Positions 28,143 to 37,332 of a stretch of 64,000 bases of DNA are shown one piece after another. The DNA is from Aeoliella straminimaris (lineage in GTDB: Bacteria > Planctomycetota > Planctomycetia > Pirellulales > Lacipirellulaceae), in NCBI RefSeq assembly GCF_024054565.1, contig NZ_JAMXLR010000026.1, positions 248,001-312,000 on the forward strand, written 5' to 3'. Position 1 is the first letter of the stretch. Each line of letters opens with the position of its first letter. Below the pieces are notes generated by a model, which was given only the letters and a program-made list of their open reading frames with translations, was not told the origin of the DNA and ran no database searches. A program made the position numbers and the translations under genes.

Positions 28143-31007
28143 ATGAAACCAAAGCAGCCGATCGTCGTGCGGGGAGCGCGAACGCATAACTTGCGGGAGG
28201 TCGATCTCGATCTTGCGCGGGGCAAGCTCACCGTGTTCTGTGGCGTCTCGGGCAGCGGCAAGACCAGCATGGCCATCGACACGCTGCATGCCGAAGGCCA
28301 GCGGCGCTACATCGAGAGCTTCTCGGCCTACACCCGGCAGTTCCTCGAACAGCTCGATAAGCCGGACGCCGATCGCATCGATGGCGTGCCCCCGACGATT
28401 GCGGTCACCCAGCAAAACGGCAGCCGCTCGAACCGTACCACCGTGGCCACCACTACCGAGGTGGCCGACTACCTGCGGCTGCTCTTCGCCCGGGCCGGAA
28501 CCGTACACTGCGTAAACTGCGGCAGCGTGGTCGACGAGCACTCGGCCGAGACCATCTCCGCCGAGTTGATGACACTACCTGCAGGCGCGCGGGTGATGAT
28601 ATGCTTCCTGCGCGAAGACCTGGCCGGAGAGGAAGCCGACGCCACGCTGGCCGATCTGCGCGAAGCTGGCTTTCTGCGCGTAATTGTCGGCGAACGTACC
28701 GCCACGGTCGATGAGCTTTCGGCTGCCGACTTCCAGGACCAGGCTGGCAGCCTGGTGGTGGTCGATCGCATTACGGCCGGCAACACCGAATCGAGCCGCG
28801 TGCAGGAGTCGATCGAAACGGCCCTCGGCGAAGGGCATGGCGAGTGCGCCGTGCTGTACGGCGACGAGTCGGGCGCGGTGACTATCGATGGCCGCACCTG
28901 GTCGCGGCTCGATTTCCGAACCGACCTGCACTGCGCGAAGTGCGACCTGTCGGCCGCCCGGCCCGAACCACGCCTGCTGGACTTCAACAGCCCGCTGGGG
29001 GCATGCACCGAGTGCGAGGGATTTGGCAGCGTGTCGGAGATCGACATGGCGAAGGTCGTGCCGGACGATACGAAGAGTCTGAAAGACGGGGCCGTCGCAC
29101 CGTGGAACACGCCGGCCTACTCGCACGAACTGCAGGAATTGCTGGCCCTGGCCGACGACTACCAACTGCGTGTCGACGTGCCTTGGAATGGGCTAACAGA
29201 CGCCGAACGGAACATTGTCGAACACGGTGTCAGCGAGCGCGACTTTGGCGGGCTCGACGGCTTCTTTCGCTGGCTGGAAAAACGCAAATACAAGATGCAC
29301 CTACGGGTGTTCCTCAGCCGCTGGCGTTCGTACCGCGACTGTCCGACCTGCGGTGGGGCTCGACTGCGGCCCGAGGCGTTGGCCGTGAAGCTCGGCAGCT
29401 ACAGTCTGGCCGACGTTTACGCGATGGAGATTCGCGACACGCTCTCCTGGCTCCGCTCGCTTCAGTTGGACGAAGCCAAGGCCGAGATCGCGCGGCCGAT
29501 GCTGGCCGATGTCGTTCCCCGACTAGGCTATCTGGCCGAAGTAGGCGTCGATTACCTGACGCTCGGCCGCCCGCTGCGCACCTTGAGCACCGGCGAAGCG
29601 CAGCGCGTCGCCATGACTACCACGCTCGGCTCGGCGCTGGTCGACATGCTATACGTGCTGGACGAACCCACCAGCGGACTGCACCGCACCGACTCGCAGC
29701 GGCTGTTGGAGTCGATTCGCAAACTTCGCGATCGTGGCAACACAGTGCTGGTGGTCGAACACGACGAAACGCTGATCACCGGCGCGGACGAAGTGGTGGA
29801 GTTCGGCCCGCTGGCCGGTACCGAGGGAGGCGACATCGTCTTTCATGGCCCGCCTGCGGAACTCACCACTACCGAAGGCACGTTGACGGGCGATTGGCTC
29901 GCCGGACGCCGGCTCTTGGGCGACGCCTCGAATCGGCGACCTGCCGAAAACGGGATGCTGAAGCTCACCGGCGCCCGGAGTAATAATCTTCGGAACATCA
30001 CGGTCGAGTTCCCGCTCGGCGTGTTCGCTGCCGTGACCGGGGTGAGCGGCGCCGGCAAGAGCACGCTGGTGCAGCAGACCGTGTATCCGGCGTTGCTAGA
30101 AGGATTGCACAAGTCGAACGGCAAACTCGACGAACCGCCCGGCGTGTACGACGAACTGATCGGCAGCGGTCAACTGGAGGACGTGGTGCTGGTCGACCAG
30201 TCGCCCGTGGCGCGTTCGCCGCGCTCGAACCCGGTGACCTACGTCAAGGCGTTCGACCCCATTCGCAACGTGTTCGCCGAGCAGCCCGAGGCCACTCTTC
30301 GTGGGCTCACGGCCAGCCACTTCAGCTTTAACGTCGAAGGCGGACGGTGCGAACGCTGTGGCGGAGCGGGACAAATTGAAGTCGACATGCAGTTCCTGGC
30401 CGACGTCTACATGACCTGCGGCGACTGCCAGGGGCGGCGTTATCGGCCCGAGGTGCTCGAAGTGCTGTACCGTGGGGTGCCGATCGACGAAGTGCTCGAC
30501 ATGACCGTGTACGACGCGTTCCGCTTCTTCCGCGGTCACCCCAAGCTGCAGGCGAAGCTCAAGTGCCTGTTGGACGTGGGGCTACACTACGTGCGACTCG
30601 GCCAACCGGCCAACACGCTCTCGGGCGGTGAGGCCCAGCGACTGAAGCTGGCCGGCTATCTTTCGGCCAAGCGCCGTGGCCGCACGCTGTTCATCCTCGA
30701 CGAACCCTCCACCGGCCTGCACTTCTCGGACGTCGTGCAGTTGGTCGACTGCTTCGATGCCCTGATCGACGTGGGGCACTCGGTGCTGGTGGTGGAGCAC
30801 AACGTGCCGCTGCTGCAAGCGGCTGATTACATCATCGATATCGGTCCCGGCGCAGCGGGCGACGGTGGCCGCGTGGTAGCCACCGGCACGCCCGAACAAG
30901 TTGCCGCGTGCGAGGAATCGGCCACCGGGCGAGTGCTCAAAGTGGCCCTCGAGCGGCAGGAACTGGCCATCGCCGAAGCCCGCCGTCAGGAGAGCGAGCT
31001 TGATTGA
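28143..31007 (+). CDS. uvrA: UvrA-family excinuclease ABC subunit, divergent
   Basis: The 954-residue protein belongs to UvrA, the ATPase that scans DNA for damage in nucleotide excision repair and loads UvrB. It has two ABC modules: Walker A GVSGSGKT (residues 34-41) with EGQRRYIESFSAYTRQFL, and a second GVSGAGKST. Both zinc modules are present (HCAKC to ACTEC; CERC to CGDC). The first ABC signature reads LSTGEAQR, not the usual LSGGEAQR, and the following segment is divergent; the second is LSGGEAQRLKL. This could be a paralogue beside a canonical UvrA elsewhere. ATG 28143 is the natural start. The symbol is given for family membership only. Confidence 0.85.
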   Translation: MKPKQPIVVRGARTHNLREVDLDLARGKLTVFCGVSGSGKTSMAIDTLHAEGQRRYIESFSAYTRQFLEQLDKPDADRIDGVPPTIAVTQQNGSRSNRTTVATTTEVADYLRLLFARAGTVHCVNCGSVVDEHSAETISAELMTLPAGARVMICFLREDLAGEEADATLADLREAGFLRVIVGERTATVDELSAADFQDQAGSLVVVDRITAGNTESSRVQESIETALGEGHGECAVLYGDESGAVTIDGRTWSRLDFRTDLHCAKCDLSAARPEPRLLDFNSPLGACTECEGFGSVSEIDMAKVVPDDTKSLKDGAVAPWNTPAYSHELQELLALADDYQLRVDVPWNGLTDAERNIVEHGVSERDFGGLDGFFRWLEKRKYKMHLRVFLSRWRSYRDCPTCGGARLRPEALAVKLGSYSLADVYAMEIRDTLSWLRSLQLDEAKAEIARPMLADVVPRLGYLAEVGVDYLTLGRPLRTLSTGEAQRVAMTTTLGSALVDMLYVLDEPTSGLHRTDSQRLLESIRKLRDRGNTVLVVEHDETLITGADEVVEFGPLAGTEGGDIVFHGPPAELTTTEGTLTGDWLAGRRLLGDASNRRPAENGMLKLTGARSNNLRNITVEFPLGVFAAVTGVSGAGKSTLVQQTVYPALLEGLHKSNGKLDEPPGVYDELIGSGQLEDVVLVDQSPVARSPRSNPVTYVKAFDPIRNVFAEQPEATLRGLTASHFSFNVEGGRCERCGGAGQIEVDMQFLADVYMTCGDCQGRRYRPEVLEVLYRGVPIDEVLDMTVYDAFRFFRGHPKLQAKLKCLLDVGLHYVRLGQPANTLSGGEAQRLKLAGYLSAKRRGRTLFILDEPSTGLHFSDVVQLVDCFDALIDVGHSVLVVEHNVPLLQAADYIIDIGPGAAGDGGRVVATGTPEQVAACEESATGRVLKVALERQELAIAEARRQESELD

Positions 31008-31329
31008 AGGCGCGAGTGTAAAATGCACGTCGGCCGACGTGGCGCTGGCCGTGCTGGTGGTGACGCCTATCGTTGCCGACGAAAGTGCAGCCCTGCCCCC
31101 TGTAACCGGCGCGGTTCGAGGTCCCTACAGCAACGCCTCACGAACCCTGCCGGCCGAGTTCAAGCTCCGGCCAAGCGGCGACGGCACGCTGACCACCAAG
31201 GTGGTCGATCCGTGCTACTCAACGAGCGAACTAAAAATGGAGTACGAGCTGGAGCTACAGATCGTGCAGAACGACAACCGCGTGAGCAAGTACAACACGC
31301 GATTTGAGCTGGCTCAGAAAGGCACGTAA
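31000..31329 (+). CDS. Small possible secreted protein, TTG start overlapping uvrA
   Basis: A 109-codon frame. The first part (VALAVLVVTPIVADESA) looks like a short signal peptide; the rest is beta-rich (LPAEFKLRPSGDGTLTTKVV, KMEYELELQIVQND). The only start upstream of the hydrophobic stretch is TTG at 31000, which lies within the uvrA stop region; internal GTG codons are alternatives. I do not recognise it. It fills the gap between uvrA and the E1-like gene, and codon composition looks coding, but it may be spurious. Confidence 0.4.
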   Translation: MIEGASVKCTSADVALAVLVVTPIVADESAALPPVTGAVRGPYSNASRTLPAEFKLRPSGDGTLTTKVVDPCYSTSELKMEYELELQIVQNDNRVSKYNTRFELAQKGT

Positions 31330-31396
31330 CCTGGCCGCGCTGGCCATGATTTTTGTTTTGCCACGCCCGAGGCGGCCATGGTACGATTCGGTCCCC

Positions 31397-32449
31397 ATGT
31401 CTCACCACGACTCTAACGCCGGCCCGCTCGACCGCTATTCGCGGCAGGTGCGATTTGCGCCGCTCGGCGAACAGGGACAGCAGCGCTTGCTGGAGAGCAC
31501 GGCGCTGGTGGTGGGCTGCGGGGCACTGGGCTCGGCCATCGCCAACACGCTGGTACGCTCGGGCGTAGGGCATGTGCGGATTGTCGATCGCGACTTCCTC
31601 GAACTCTCCAATCTGCAGCGGCAAGTGCTTTACGACGAAGCGGACGTGGCCGCCGGCCTGCCGAAGGCCATTGCCGCGGCGCGGAAGCTCGAGGCCATCA
31701 ACTCCCAGGTCCAAGTCGAACCGATCGTGGGCGACGTGACCCACAAGAACATCGCCGACCTCGCCGAAGGATGCACCGCCATTGTCGATGGCACCGATAA
31801 CTTCGAAGTGCGGTTCCTGCTGAACGACTATTCGCTGGCCAACGGCGTACCCTGGGTGTATGGCGGCGTGATCGGCAGCGAGGGACAGTGCATGACCATC
31901 GTGCCGGGCGAGACGGCCTGCCTGGCCTGCCTGTTGGCCGAACCGCCTCCGCCGGGTGTGACGCCCACCTGCGATACGGCGGGTGTGATAGGGCCGGCCG
32001 TGAACATGGTGGCCGCCGTGCAAGCGGCCGAAGCAATGAAACTGCTGAGTGGCAATACCACGGCCATCAGCCGCCGCCTCACCATTGTCGATCTGTGGCG
32101 CAACTCGCTGCGGCAGGTCGATCTCACCAAGCTCCAGGAGTCGGGCACCTGCCGGGCCTGCGGCCAGCGTGACTTCCCTTGGCTCGAAGGTCGCCGCGGC
32201 AGCAAGTCGGCCGTGCTATGTGGCCGCAACGCCGTGCAACTTCGCCCCGACGCCGAGCAGCAGCTCGACCTCCAAGCGATCGCCAAGTCGCTGGAAAGCG
32301 TGGCCGACGTCATGGTGAACGAGTTCCTGCTTCGCGCCGAAACCGAAAAATTTACCCTCACGCTTTTTCCCGATGGCCGGGCGATCATTGCAGGCACGGA
32401 CGATATAGCGGCGGCTCGAAGCGTTTTTGCGCAGCTGGTGGGCGTCTAG
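31397..32449 (+). CDS. ThiF/MoeB-like adenylyltransferase (E1 family)
   Basis: A 350-residue E1-like enzyme that would adenylate the C-terminus of a ubiquitin-like sulfur carrier (ThiS, MoaD or relative). It has RYSRQVRFAPLGEQGQQRLL, the ATP-binding GCGALGS with IVDRDFLELSNLQRQ, IVDGTDNFEVRFLLND, and catalytic Cys in TCDTAGVIGP. Two CxxC pairs (CLAC and CRAC) form the zinc site. The C-terminal 80 residues are not a rhodanese domain and include TLTLFPDGRAIIAGTDD. ATG 31397 begins the conserved region. Which carrier protein it serves cannot be decided; no moaD or thiS is adjacent. Confidence 0.88.
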   Translation: MSHHDSNAGPLDRYSRQVRFAPLGEQGQQRLLESTALVVGCGALGSAIANTLVRSGVGHVRIVDRDFLELSNLQRQVLYDEADVAAGLPKAIAAARKLEAINSQVQVEPIVGDVTHKNIADLAEGCTAIVDGTDNFEVRFLLNDYSLANGVPWVYGGVIGSEGQCMTIVPGETACLACLLAEPPPPGVTPTCDTAGVIGPAVNMVAAVQAAEAMKLLSGNTTAISRRLTIVDLWRNSLRQVDLTKLQESGTCRACGQRDFPWLEGRRGSKSAVLCGRNAVQLRPDAEQQLDLQAIAKSLESVADVMVNEFLLRAETEKFTLTLFPDGRAIIAGTDDIAAARSVFAQLVGV

Positions 32450-32465
32450 CGCGCACCGCCCCAAG

Positions 32466-32494
32466 TTGCTCGGGTGGGAGTGTAGTCTTACAAT
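32466..32494 (+). promoter_or_regulatory. Predicted sigma-70 promoter for the gene at 32540
   Basis: TTGCTC (32466-32471) and TACAAT (32489-32494) are separated by 17 bases. The distance to the start codon is about 45 bases. Confidence 0.55.
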
Positions 32495-32539
32495 CAGGTT
32501 GCTATAGGTTGTGCCCCGCTCCTCCCTTCTCCATCGCTG

Positions 32540-33247
32540 ATGGCCATGTCTATCGCAAGGCAAGCTCTCCGACCCCAACTCGGGCTGCGTATGTCACTAC
32601 TGCTAGTGGCCGGCTTTTGTGTAGTAGCAGCATGGCAGGCGGCGAGCTGGAAACTGGCCCGCCTCGAAGCCGAGAAAAATCAATTACAATTGCGCTACCT
32701 AAAATCAGGAATCGGAGGCGCTGTGCTTGATCCTGCGACTGGGAAAATTCACGGCGCGCATATGATGGGAACACAAGCAACGGCTTTTTATGGCCAGTAC
32801 CGCAACCACCCTATTGTCTCGGCCACGGTATGCCTTCCAGTTTCTGAAGACATGGAGATCTTACCTCGCTTCGAAGGCTTGGAGGTACTGCAACTCGAAG
32901 CAGACGGCGACCATCCTCCGTTAGCGGAAACGGACTTGGAGCATCTCTCGAACTGCAAGAGCCTACGATCGCTTTTCATTCGTACGCCGCTCACAGAAGA
33001 TGCCCTATCGGGACTGATGAATTCCAGTAGCCTGACATCCCTGGAGCTGTGCGATATGGAAATCTCCAGGCACATGTTGCTCGAACTCGAAAAGCTCCCA
33101 AGTCTGCAGAGTTTGACCATTAAGGCCAACCTTCCCGACGGCGCCGTGGAGCGACTCACCGCAGCTCTACCCAACTGCCAGATCATGATAGAGGGCCCTG
33201 AATCGGATCTAGTCGTTGGCGGCCCCGCCGATCCAGGTGGCTTTTAA
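32540..33247 (+). CDS. Membrane-anchored leucine-rich-repeat-like protein
   Basis: A 235-residue protein. One N-terminal membrane segment (MSLLLVAGFCVVAAWQAAS, about residues 18-36) is followed by a coil (ARLEAEKNQLQL) and then repeats of the leucine-rich type: GLEVLQLEADG, LEHLSNCKSLRSLFIRTP, SSSLTSLELCDMEI, LEKLPSLQSLTIKANL. These match the bacterial LRR seen in planctomycete surface proteins. The ATG at 32540 has no clear Shine-Dalgarno, and an internal ATG at 32546 is possible. Partner unknown. Confidence 0.7.
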   Translation: MAMSIARQALRPQLGLRMSLLLVAGFCVVAAWQAASWKLARLEAEKNQLQLRYLKSGIGGAVLDPATGKIHGAHMMGTQATAFYGQYRNHPIVSATVCLPVSEDMEILPRFEGLEVLQLEADGDHPPLAETDLEHLSNCKSLRSLFIRTPLTEDALSGLMNSSSLTSLELCDMEISRHMLLELEKLPSLQSLTIKANLPDGAVERLTAALPNCQIMIEGPESDLVVGGPADPGGF

Positions 33248-33472
33248 TCGCCGCCGGTACGCACGACCGACGCGAGACACCAAGCGTTGCTTCACACTCG
33301 CGGCCCGCAAACTTCCGCTCCTTTACCCACCTTGTGCTAGCAGCCGTTCGAATCTCCGCAAGTGTTAAGGTCTGCCGCCTGGGCAACCGATTCAGTCCTA
33401 AGACCCAAACTTCGATTGGCGGCGCGAATCCCGGCTTATCCTCAGCGCCGCTGCAGCTTCGACGGACTCGCT

Positions 33473-34399
33473 ATGCCCACAATGGTATCGGATTCCACTC
33501 GCCTGGTTAAAGTCGTTGGCGAACAGCCGCCGCTCCGCCGTAAGTTGGTGGGGCGCGCGGGACCATGGCAATTGGTGCGCCAGGTGGCCGAGACCAACCT
33601 GGCTCGCCTGTACACCGCTCGGCCGGCCGACGCCAGCGAGTCGCAACCAGTCGCCTACATGGTGAAGATGCTTCGCAAGGAGTGGTGGCGCGACACCGCG
33701 GCTATCGAGATGTTCCGCCGCGAAGTCATGGTCGGCAGCAAGGTTTCGCACCCGCACGTGGTGCCAATCCTGTCGGCCAATGTGCGGCAACCACCGTTCT
33801 ATGCAACGATGCCGCTATTGGAAGGCACGACGCTTCGCCAGCGACTCGACACCGGCTGGAAACCCACGCTCAGCGAAGTATTGTGGGTGGTGCGGCAGAT
33901 GGCCGAGGGGCTGGCCGGATTGAACGATTCGGTTCGCATGGTCCACGGCGACATCAAGCCCGAGAACGTGATGCTCTCGAGCACCGGGCACGTCACGCTG
34001 ATCGACCTGGGCTTCGCCCGCGGCGAAGGGGACGATCATGGCAACCTGGCCAAGGGCGTGATGGGCAGCTTCACCTACATCGCCCCCGAGGTGGTCACCA
34101 GCGCCTACTCGGCCAGCATCGCCAGCGACCAGTACAGCCTGGGCGTCGTGATGTACGAGTTGCTCTCGGGCCGACCACCTTTCACCAGCCAGGACCCGGC
34201 CGAGTTGATCGCCTTGCACCGTGGCGGCAAAGCCCCCTGCATTCGCAGCGTGTGCCCCGAGTTGCCCAAGCCGGTCGCGTCGATCGTCCACACGCTGCTG
34301 GGCAAAGACCCGCTGCGACGCGGGATGAGCTATCGCGAACTGATCGAGCGTCTGGTGCGACTCGAAATCGATACCTTCGTAATCCCCAAGAGTGCTTAG
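33473..34399 (+). CDS. Hanks-type Ser/Thr protein kinase, degenerate Gly loop
   Basis: A 308-residue kinase domain protein. Lys65 in VAYMVKML, Glu84 in the C-helix, HGDIKPEN with Asp160 and Asn165, and DLG (Asp178) instead of DFG are present, as is IAPEVV. The catalytic loop has HGD rather than HRD, and no GxGxxG glycine loop is visible before Lys65. Active catalysis is plausible but unproven. There is no membrane segment or sensory domain. ATG 33473 is preferred over the ORF start at 33362. It converges with the principal sigma factor gene; a stem-loop pair lies between the two stops. Confidence 0.82.
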   Translation: MPTMVSDSTRLVKVVGEQPPLRRKLVGRAGPWQLVRQVAETNLARLYTARPADASESQPVAYMVKMLRKEWWRDTAAIEMFRREVMVGSKVSHPHVVPILSANVRQPPFYATMPLLEGTTLRQRLDTGWKPTLSEVLWVVRQMAEGLAGLNDSVRMVHGDIKPENVMLSSTGHVTLIDLGFARGEGDDHGNLAKGVMGSFTYIAPEVVTSAYSASIASDQYSLGVVMYELLSGRPPFTSQDPAELIALHRGGKAPCIRSVCPELPKPVASIVHTLLGKDPLRRGMSYRELIERLVRLEIDTFVIPKSA

Positions 34400-34408
34400 G
34401 GTTTGCTT

Positions 34409-34473
34409 GTAGCTGGATTCGCAAGAGTTCAGAGCGTTACCAGGTGACTCCGAAGTCTTGCGACTCCGGCTAC
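34409..34473. repeat. Paired stem-loop repeat (GCAA-loop family)
   Basis: A back-to-back pair: 34409-34432 (GTAGCTGGATTCGCAAGAG-type) and 34448-34473 (complementary orientation, ending GGCTAC), 15 bases apart. Each unit folds into a stem with a GCAA loop on one strand; base changes in the stem preserve pairing by G-U or complementary substitutions. It lies between the convergent kinase and rpoD genes, so it may also end both transcripts. Confidence 0.75.
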
Positions 34474-34499
34474 GAAGTGCATTAGAGGGAGAGTTGGAA

Positions 34500-36131
34500 T
34501 CAATCCACTACCGGTTCTTCCACACCATCCAGGAAGCCGTGCAGGCTGCGAGCGCGGAACGGTTGCTGGAGCTTCCGGACCGCCTTCGACTCGATCTGGC
34601 GGACGCGTTCGCGGGTGACGCTGAAGATCTTGCCAACCTCTTCCAGCGTGTAGCTGTAGCCATCGGCCAGGCCGTATCGCAGGCGGATGATCTCCCGTTC
34701 GCGGTACGAGAGTTCGCTCATCACGTCCTGCAGGCGATTCTTCAGGGCTTCGATGTGCGTGTCGTACAACGGGTCGTCGTCGCGACCTTCTTCCAGGAAC
34801 TCGCCAAAGTAGTTGTCCTCGTGATCGCCCACCGGTTGGTCCAGCGACAGCGGCTGGCGGGTCATCTTTAGGATGCAGCGGGCATCGTCGAGCGGCATGT
34901 TCAGTTTCTCGGCCACCTCCTCCGGATTGGGCTCGCGGCCGTGCACCTGGAAGAAGTCCATCGCCACCGCACGAATTTTGCTCATCGTATCGATCATGTG
35001 CACCGGCAGACGAATGGTGCGGCTTTGGTCGGCGATGGCCCGGGTGATGGCTTGGCGAATCCACCACGTGGCGTAGGTCGAGAACTTGTAACCCCGGGCG
35101 TGTTCGAACTTGTCCACGGCACGCATCAAACCGGTGTTGCCTTCCTGAATCAGGTCGAGGAAGCTCAATCCGCGGTTGCGGTACCGCTTGGCGATCGAGA
35201 CCACCAGTCGCAGGTTGGCAGCACTCAGACGCCGCTTGGCAGCATCGTAGACAGCGCGGCGTTCGACAGTGCGGGCTACCAGGTGGGCTAGCGTGGCGGG
35301 GCTTTCGTGCGTGATTCGCATCAGGTACCGCAGTTCGTGCTCCAACTCGATTCGGTAGGCATCGCCGTGAATGGTATCGGGCTCGGCCAGTTGCTGCTTG
35401 ATGGTCGCCATGCGATGTCCGATCTGGTGCAGTTCGTCCATGATCGGTAGCAGCTTCTGCAGGCGGAGGTTCATCTCCTCCACCAGACGAATCACCTTAT
35501 TGCGGCGGATAATCAGCTCTCGCCACGCCTCGCGACGTTCACGCAGGGGAACCGTGCGATTGATTGCCAGGGCGTAGTCGTGGCTGTTCATGGCCAACAG
35601 GGCACGGATCGTGTCGAGGTTCGGACCAATCCGCTTGAGAATTCGCTTCTTCTCCGCAGTGTTGGTCACCGAGATCTCGATGGTGCGATCGAGCCGTAGC
35701 TCGCCCCGCTGGACCTTCTCGAGCATGTCCGCCGCGGCTTGCAACACGTAGTCGTTGCACAACATGGTGCGACGGAACTTCAACCGGGCCGACTCGATCC
35801 GCTTAGCGGCGGCAATCTCCTGCTGGCGGTTGAGCATCGGAATCTCGCCCATCTGCATCAGGTACATCCGTACCGGATCGTCGATGTGCGATTCTCCTTC
35901 GTGATCGATTTCTTCAGCGTGAAACGCATCATCTTCGTGGTCGAGTTCATCGTCGACCTCGGAGCTTTGAATGTTCGAGGGGCGTCCAGCCTTACTCTTA
36001 GACTTGGCGGAGGTGGGGTGCGAGTGTCCGTTGCGGGGCTTGGCGGGCTTGGCGGCAGTGCGTGAGCGTGGCACGGCAGAATCCTTTGGCTCGGGGCGAC
36101 GAGTAGCGAGAAAAGCTCTGACGCCTCTCAT
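34500..36131 (-). CDS. rpoD: Principal sigma factor (RpoD/SigA family)
   Basis: A 543-residue sigma-70 of the housekeeping class. Visible are region 1.2 ([16 protein letters not shown]), region 2 ([20 protein letters not shown], then [20 protein letters not shown] and [19 protein letters not shown], region 2.3-2.4), region 3 ([17 protein letters not shown]) and region 4.2 ([20 protein letters not shown]). A long insert of about 170 residues separates regions 1.2 and 2.1. The N-terminus is basic and low in structure. ATG 36131 is chosen; GTG 36155 adds eight residues. It is convergent with a kinase gene. Typical promoter recognition is expected but not shown. Confidence 0.92.
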   Translation of the reverse strand: MRGVRAFLATRRPEPKDSAVPRSRTAAKPAKPRNGHSHPTSAKSKSKAGRPSNIQSSEVDDELDHEDDAFHAEEIDHEGESHIDDPVRMYLMQMGEIPMLNRQQEIAAAKRIESARLKFRRTMLCNDYVLQAAADMLEKVQRGELRLDRTIEISVTNTAEKKRILKRIGPNLDTIRALLAMNSHDYALAINRTVPLRERREAWRELIIRRNKVIRLVEEMNLRLQKLLPIMDELHQIGHRMATIKQQLAEPDTIHGDAYRIELEHELRYLMRITHESPATLAHLVARTVERRAVYDAAKRRLSAANLRLVVSIAKRYRNRGLSFLDLIQEGNTGLMRAVDKFEHARGYKFSTYATWWIRQAITRAIADQSRTIRLPVHMIDTMSKIRAVAMDFFQVHGREPNPEEVAEKLNMPLDDARCILKMTRQPLSLDQPVGDHEDNYFGEFLEEGRDDDPLYDTHIEALKNRLQDVMSELSYREREIIRLRYGLADGYSYTLEEVGKIFSVTRERVRQIESKAVRKLQQPFRARSLHGFLDGVEEPVVD

Positions 36132-36318
36132 TGCACTCGCCGCGCCACGAACCACGCGGCTGGCCGACCCCTTGACCTCAAGTGCTTGCAGCAGCGAGAC
36201 TTACGTCGAGAGGTATCGCCGCAACACCCGTTTCCGTCGGGCCACCGCCGTGGTGGTTTCACAACGGCACCGCCGGTGGACGTTGCCAATTCGCAACAAC
36301 CCAGCCTGCTATTTCCCT

Positions 36319-37272
36319 ATGCATTTAGCCTGTCTGCCACATGGATCGAGCAGCCAGACGCTCCGCCGCGTCCTGGCCGGGGTGCCCGATGCAGGAGTGC
36401 TGGTGCTGCCCGCCTCGCCCGCGCATCGTGACGGCGGCCAGTGGCTACTCGAAATGATGAAAGAGATCCGCCGCGAGCTGTTTCTGCAGCCCGAACTGCA
36501 GGTGCTGGCTTCCGTCGATCCGGCCGCGGTGGAACGCGTCACGCTGGAACTCGCGCGCGCGCTGTGCGAGTCGCACTGCGATGCCACCAGTGTGGCGCGG
36601 GTTCGCTCGGTCGCCAATTCGACCACCATCGTCGAATGGCTGGCCGCAGGCGAAACGCTCGCGGACCGCACCACGGGCGAGGAACTGAACGACGACGCCG
36701 TGCTGCAGGCGGCCTACGTCGAACTGGGAGCAGCGCCGGTGGTGGAAGCCAGCGAATCGTCGGCCAGCATCGTGGTATCCGCGCAGCTTTCGCCCGGTTC
36801 GCTGGTGTTGGCGGCCGCGTACGAGGGGTTGCCGCTCGACGCGCATGACTGGGACGGTCTGGCCACGGCAGTCACCCTGGGTAGGATGATCGAACAGCCG
36901 CGTCACGCCGCGCCACTGTGGCTGGAGGTCGACGATGGAGGCCATGCAATGCTGGTGGCACTGCCGACACTAGCCCCCGAAGCGCTCGACAAGCTCCTTG
37001 AACTGGAACGAAATGATCTCGCCACAGGTGCGGCGAATGCCGATGTAATCGTCGACCTCAGCAACGCCTGCTGGCAATCCTTAGAACTGGGCCACTTCGA
37101 ACTGGTCGGGGTGAAGGGTAGTCCGCCAAGTGGTCGCTACGCCACGGAGCTGGTGTATTCGTTGGGCGATGACGAACACCAGCACCTCTGGCCGACGAGC
37201 GTTGCCAAAACGCTGGTAGACTGGGATTCGTCGGTTCACCCAGCGAGCGGGTGGTTGAAACGGAAACGATAG
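36319..37272 (+). CDS. Protein of unknown function
   Basis: A 317-residue soluble-looking protein that I do not recognise. It begins with the Cys-containing MHLACLPHGSSSQTLRR, has a helical segment (LLEMMKEIRRELFLQPEL) and an alternating beta/helix pattern (VVSAQLSPGSLVLAAAYEGL; LVALPTLAPEALDKLLELER). The reading frame opens at 35971 in antisense to rpoD; I start at ATG 36319 where the coding pattern begins and the overlap ends. It is in the same direction as the crotonase gene 60 bases downstream and may share a transcript. No signal peptide. Confidence 0.62.
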   Translation: MHLACLPHGSSSQTLRRVLAGVPDAGVLVLPASPAHRDGGQWLLEMMKEIRRELFLQPELQVLASVDPAAVERVTLELARALCESHCDATSVARVRSVANSTTIVEWLAAGETLADRTTGEELNDDAVLQAAYVELGAAPVVEASESSASIVVSAQLSPGSLVLAAAYEGLPLDAHDWDGLATAVTLGRMIEQPRHAAPLWLEVDDGGHAMLVALPTLAPEALDKLLELERNDLATGAANADVIVDLSNACWQSLELGHFELVGVKGSPPSGRYATELVYSLGDDEHQHLWPTSVAKTLVDWDSSVHPASGWLKRKR

Positions 37273-37332
37273 CCGAGAATATTCAGGGCAATCTACCGAC
37301 CATTTATTTGGTTCATCACGAAGGTAATCCCC

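Noticed and set aside
36156..36318. Extension of the 36319 gene back to 35971 in antisense to rpoD
   Set aside because: The extension is Arg-rich shadow of rpoD; the coding pattern starts at ATG 36319.
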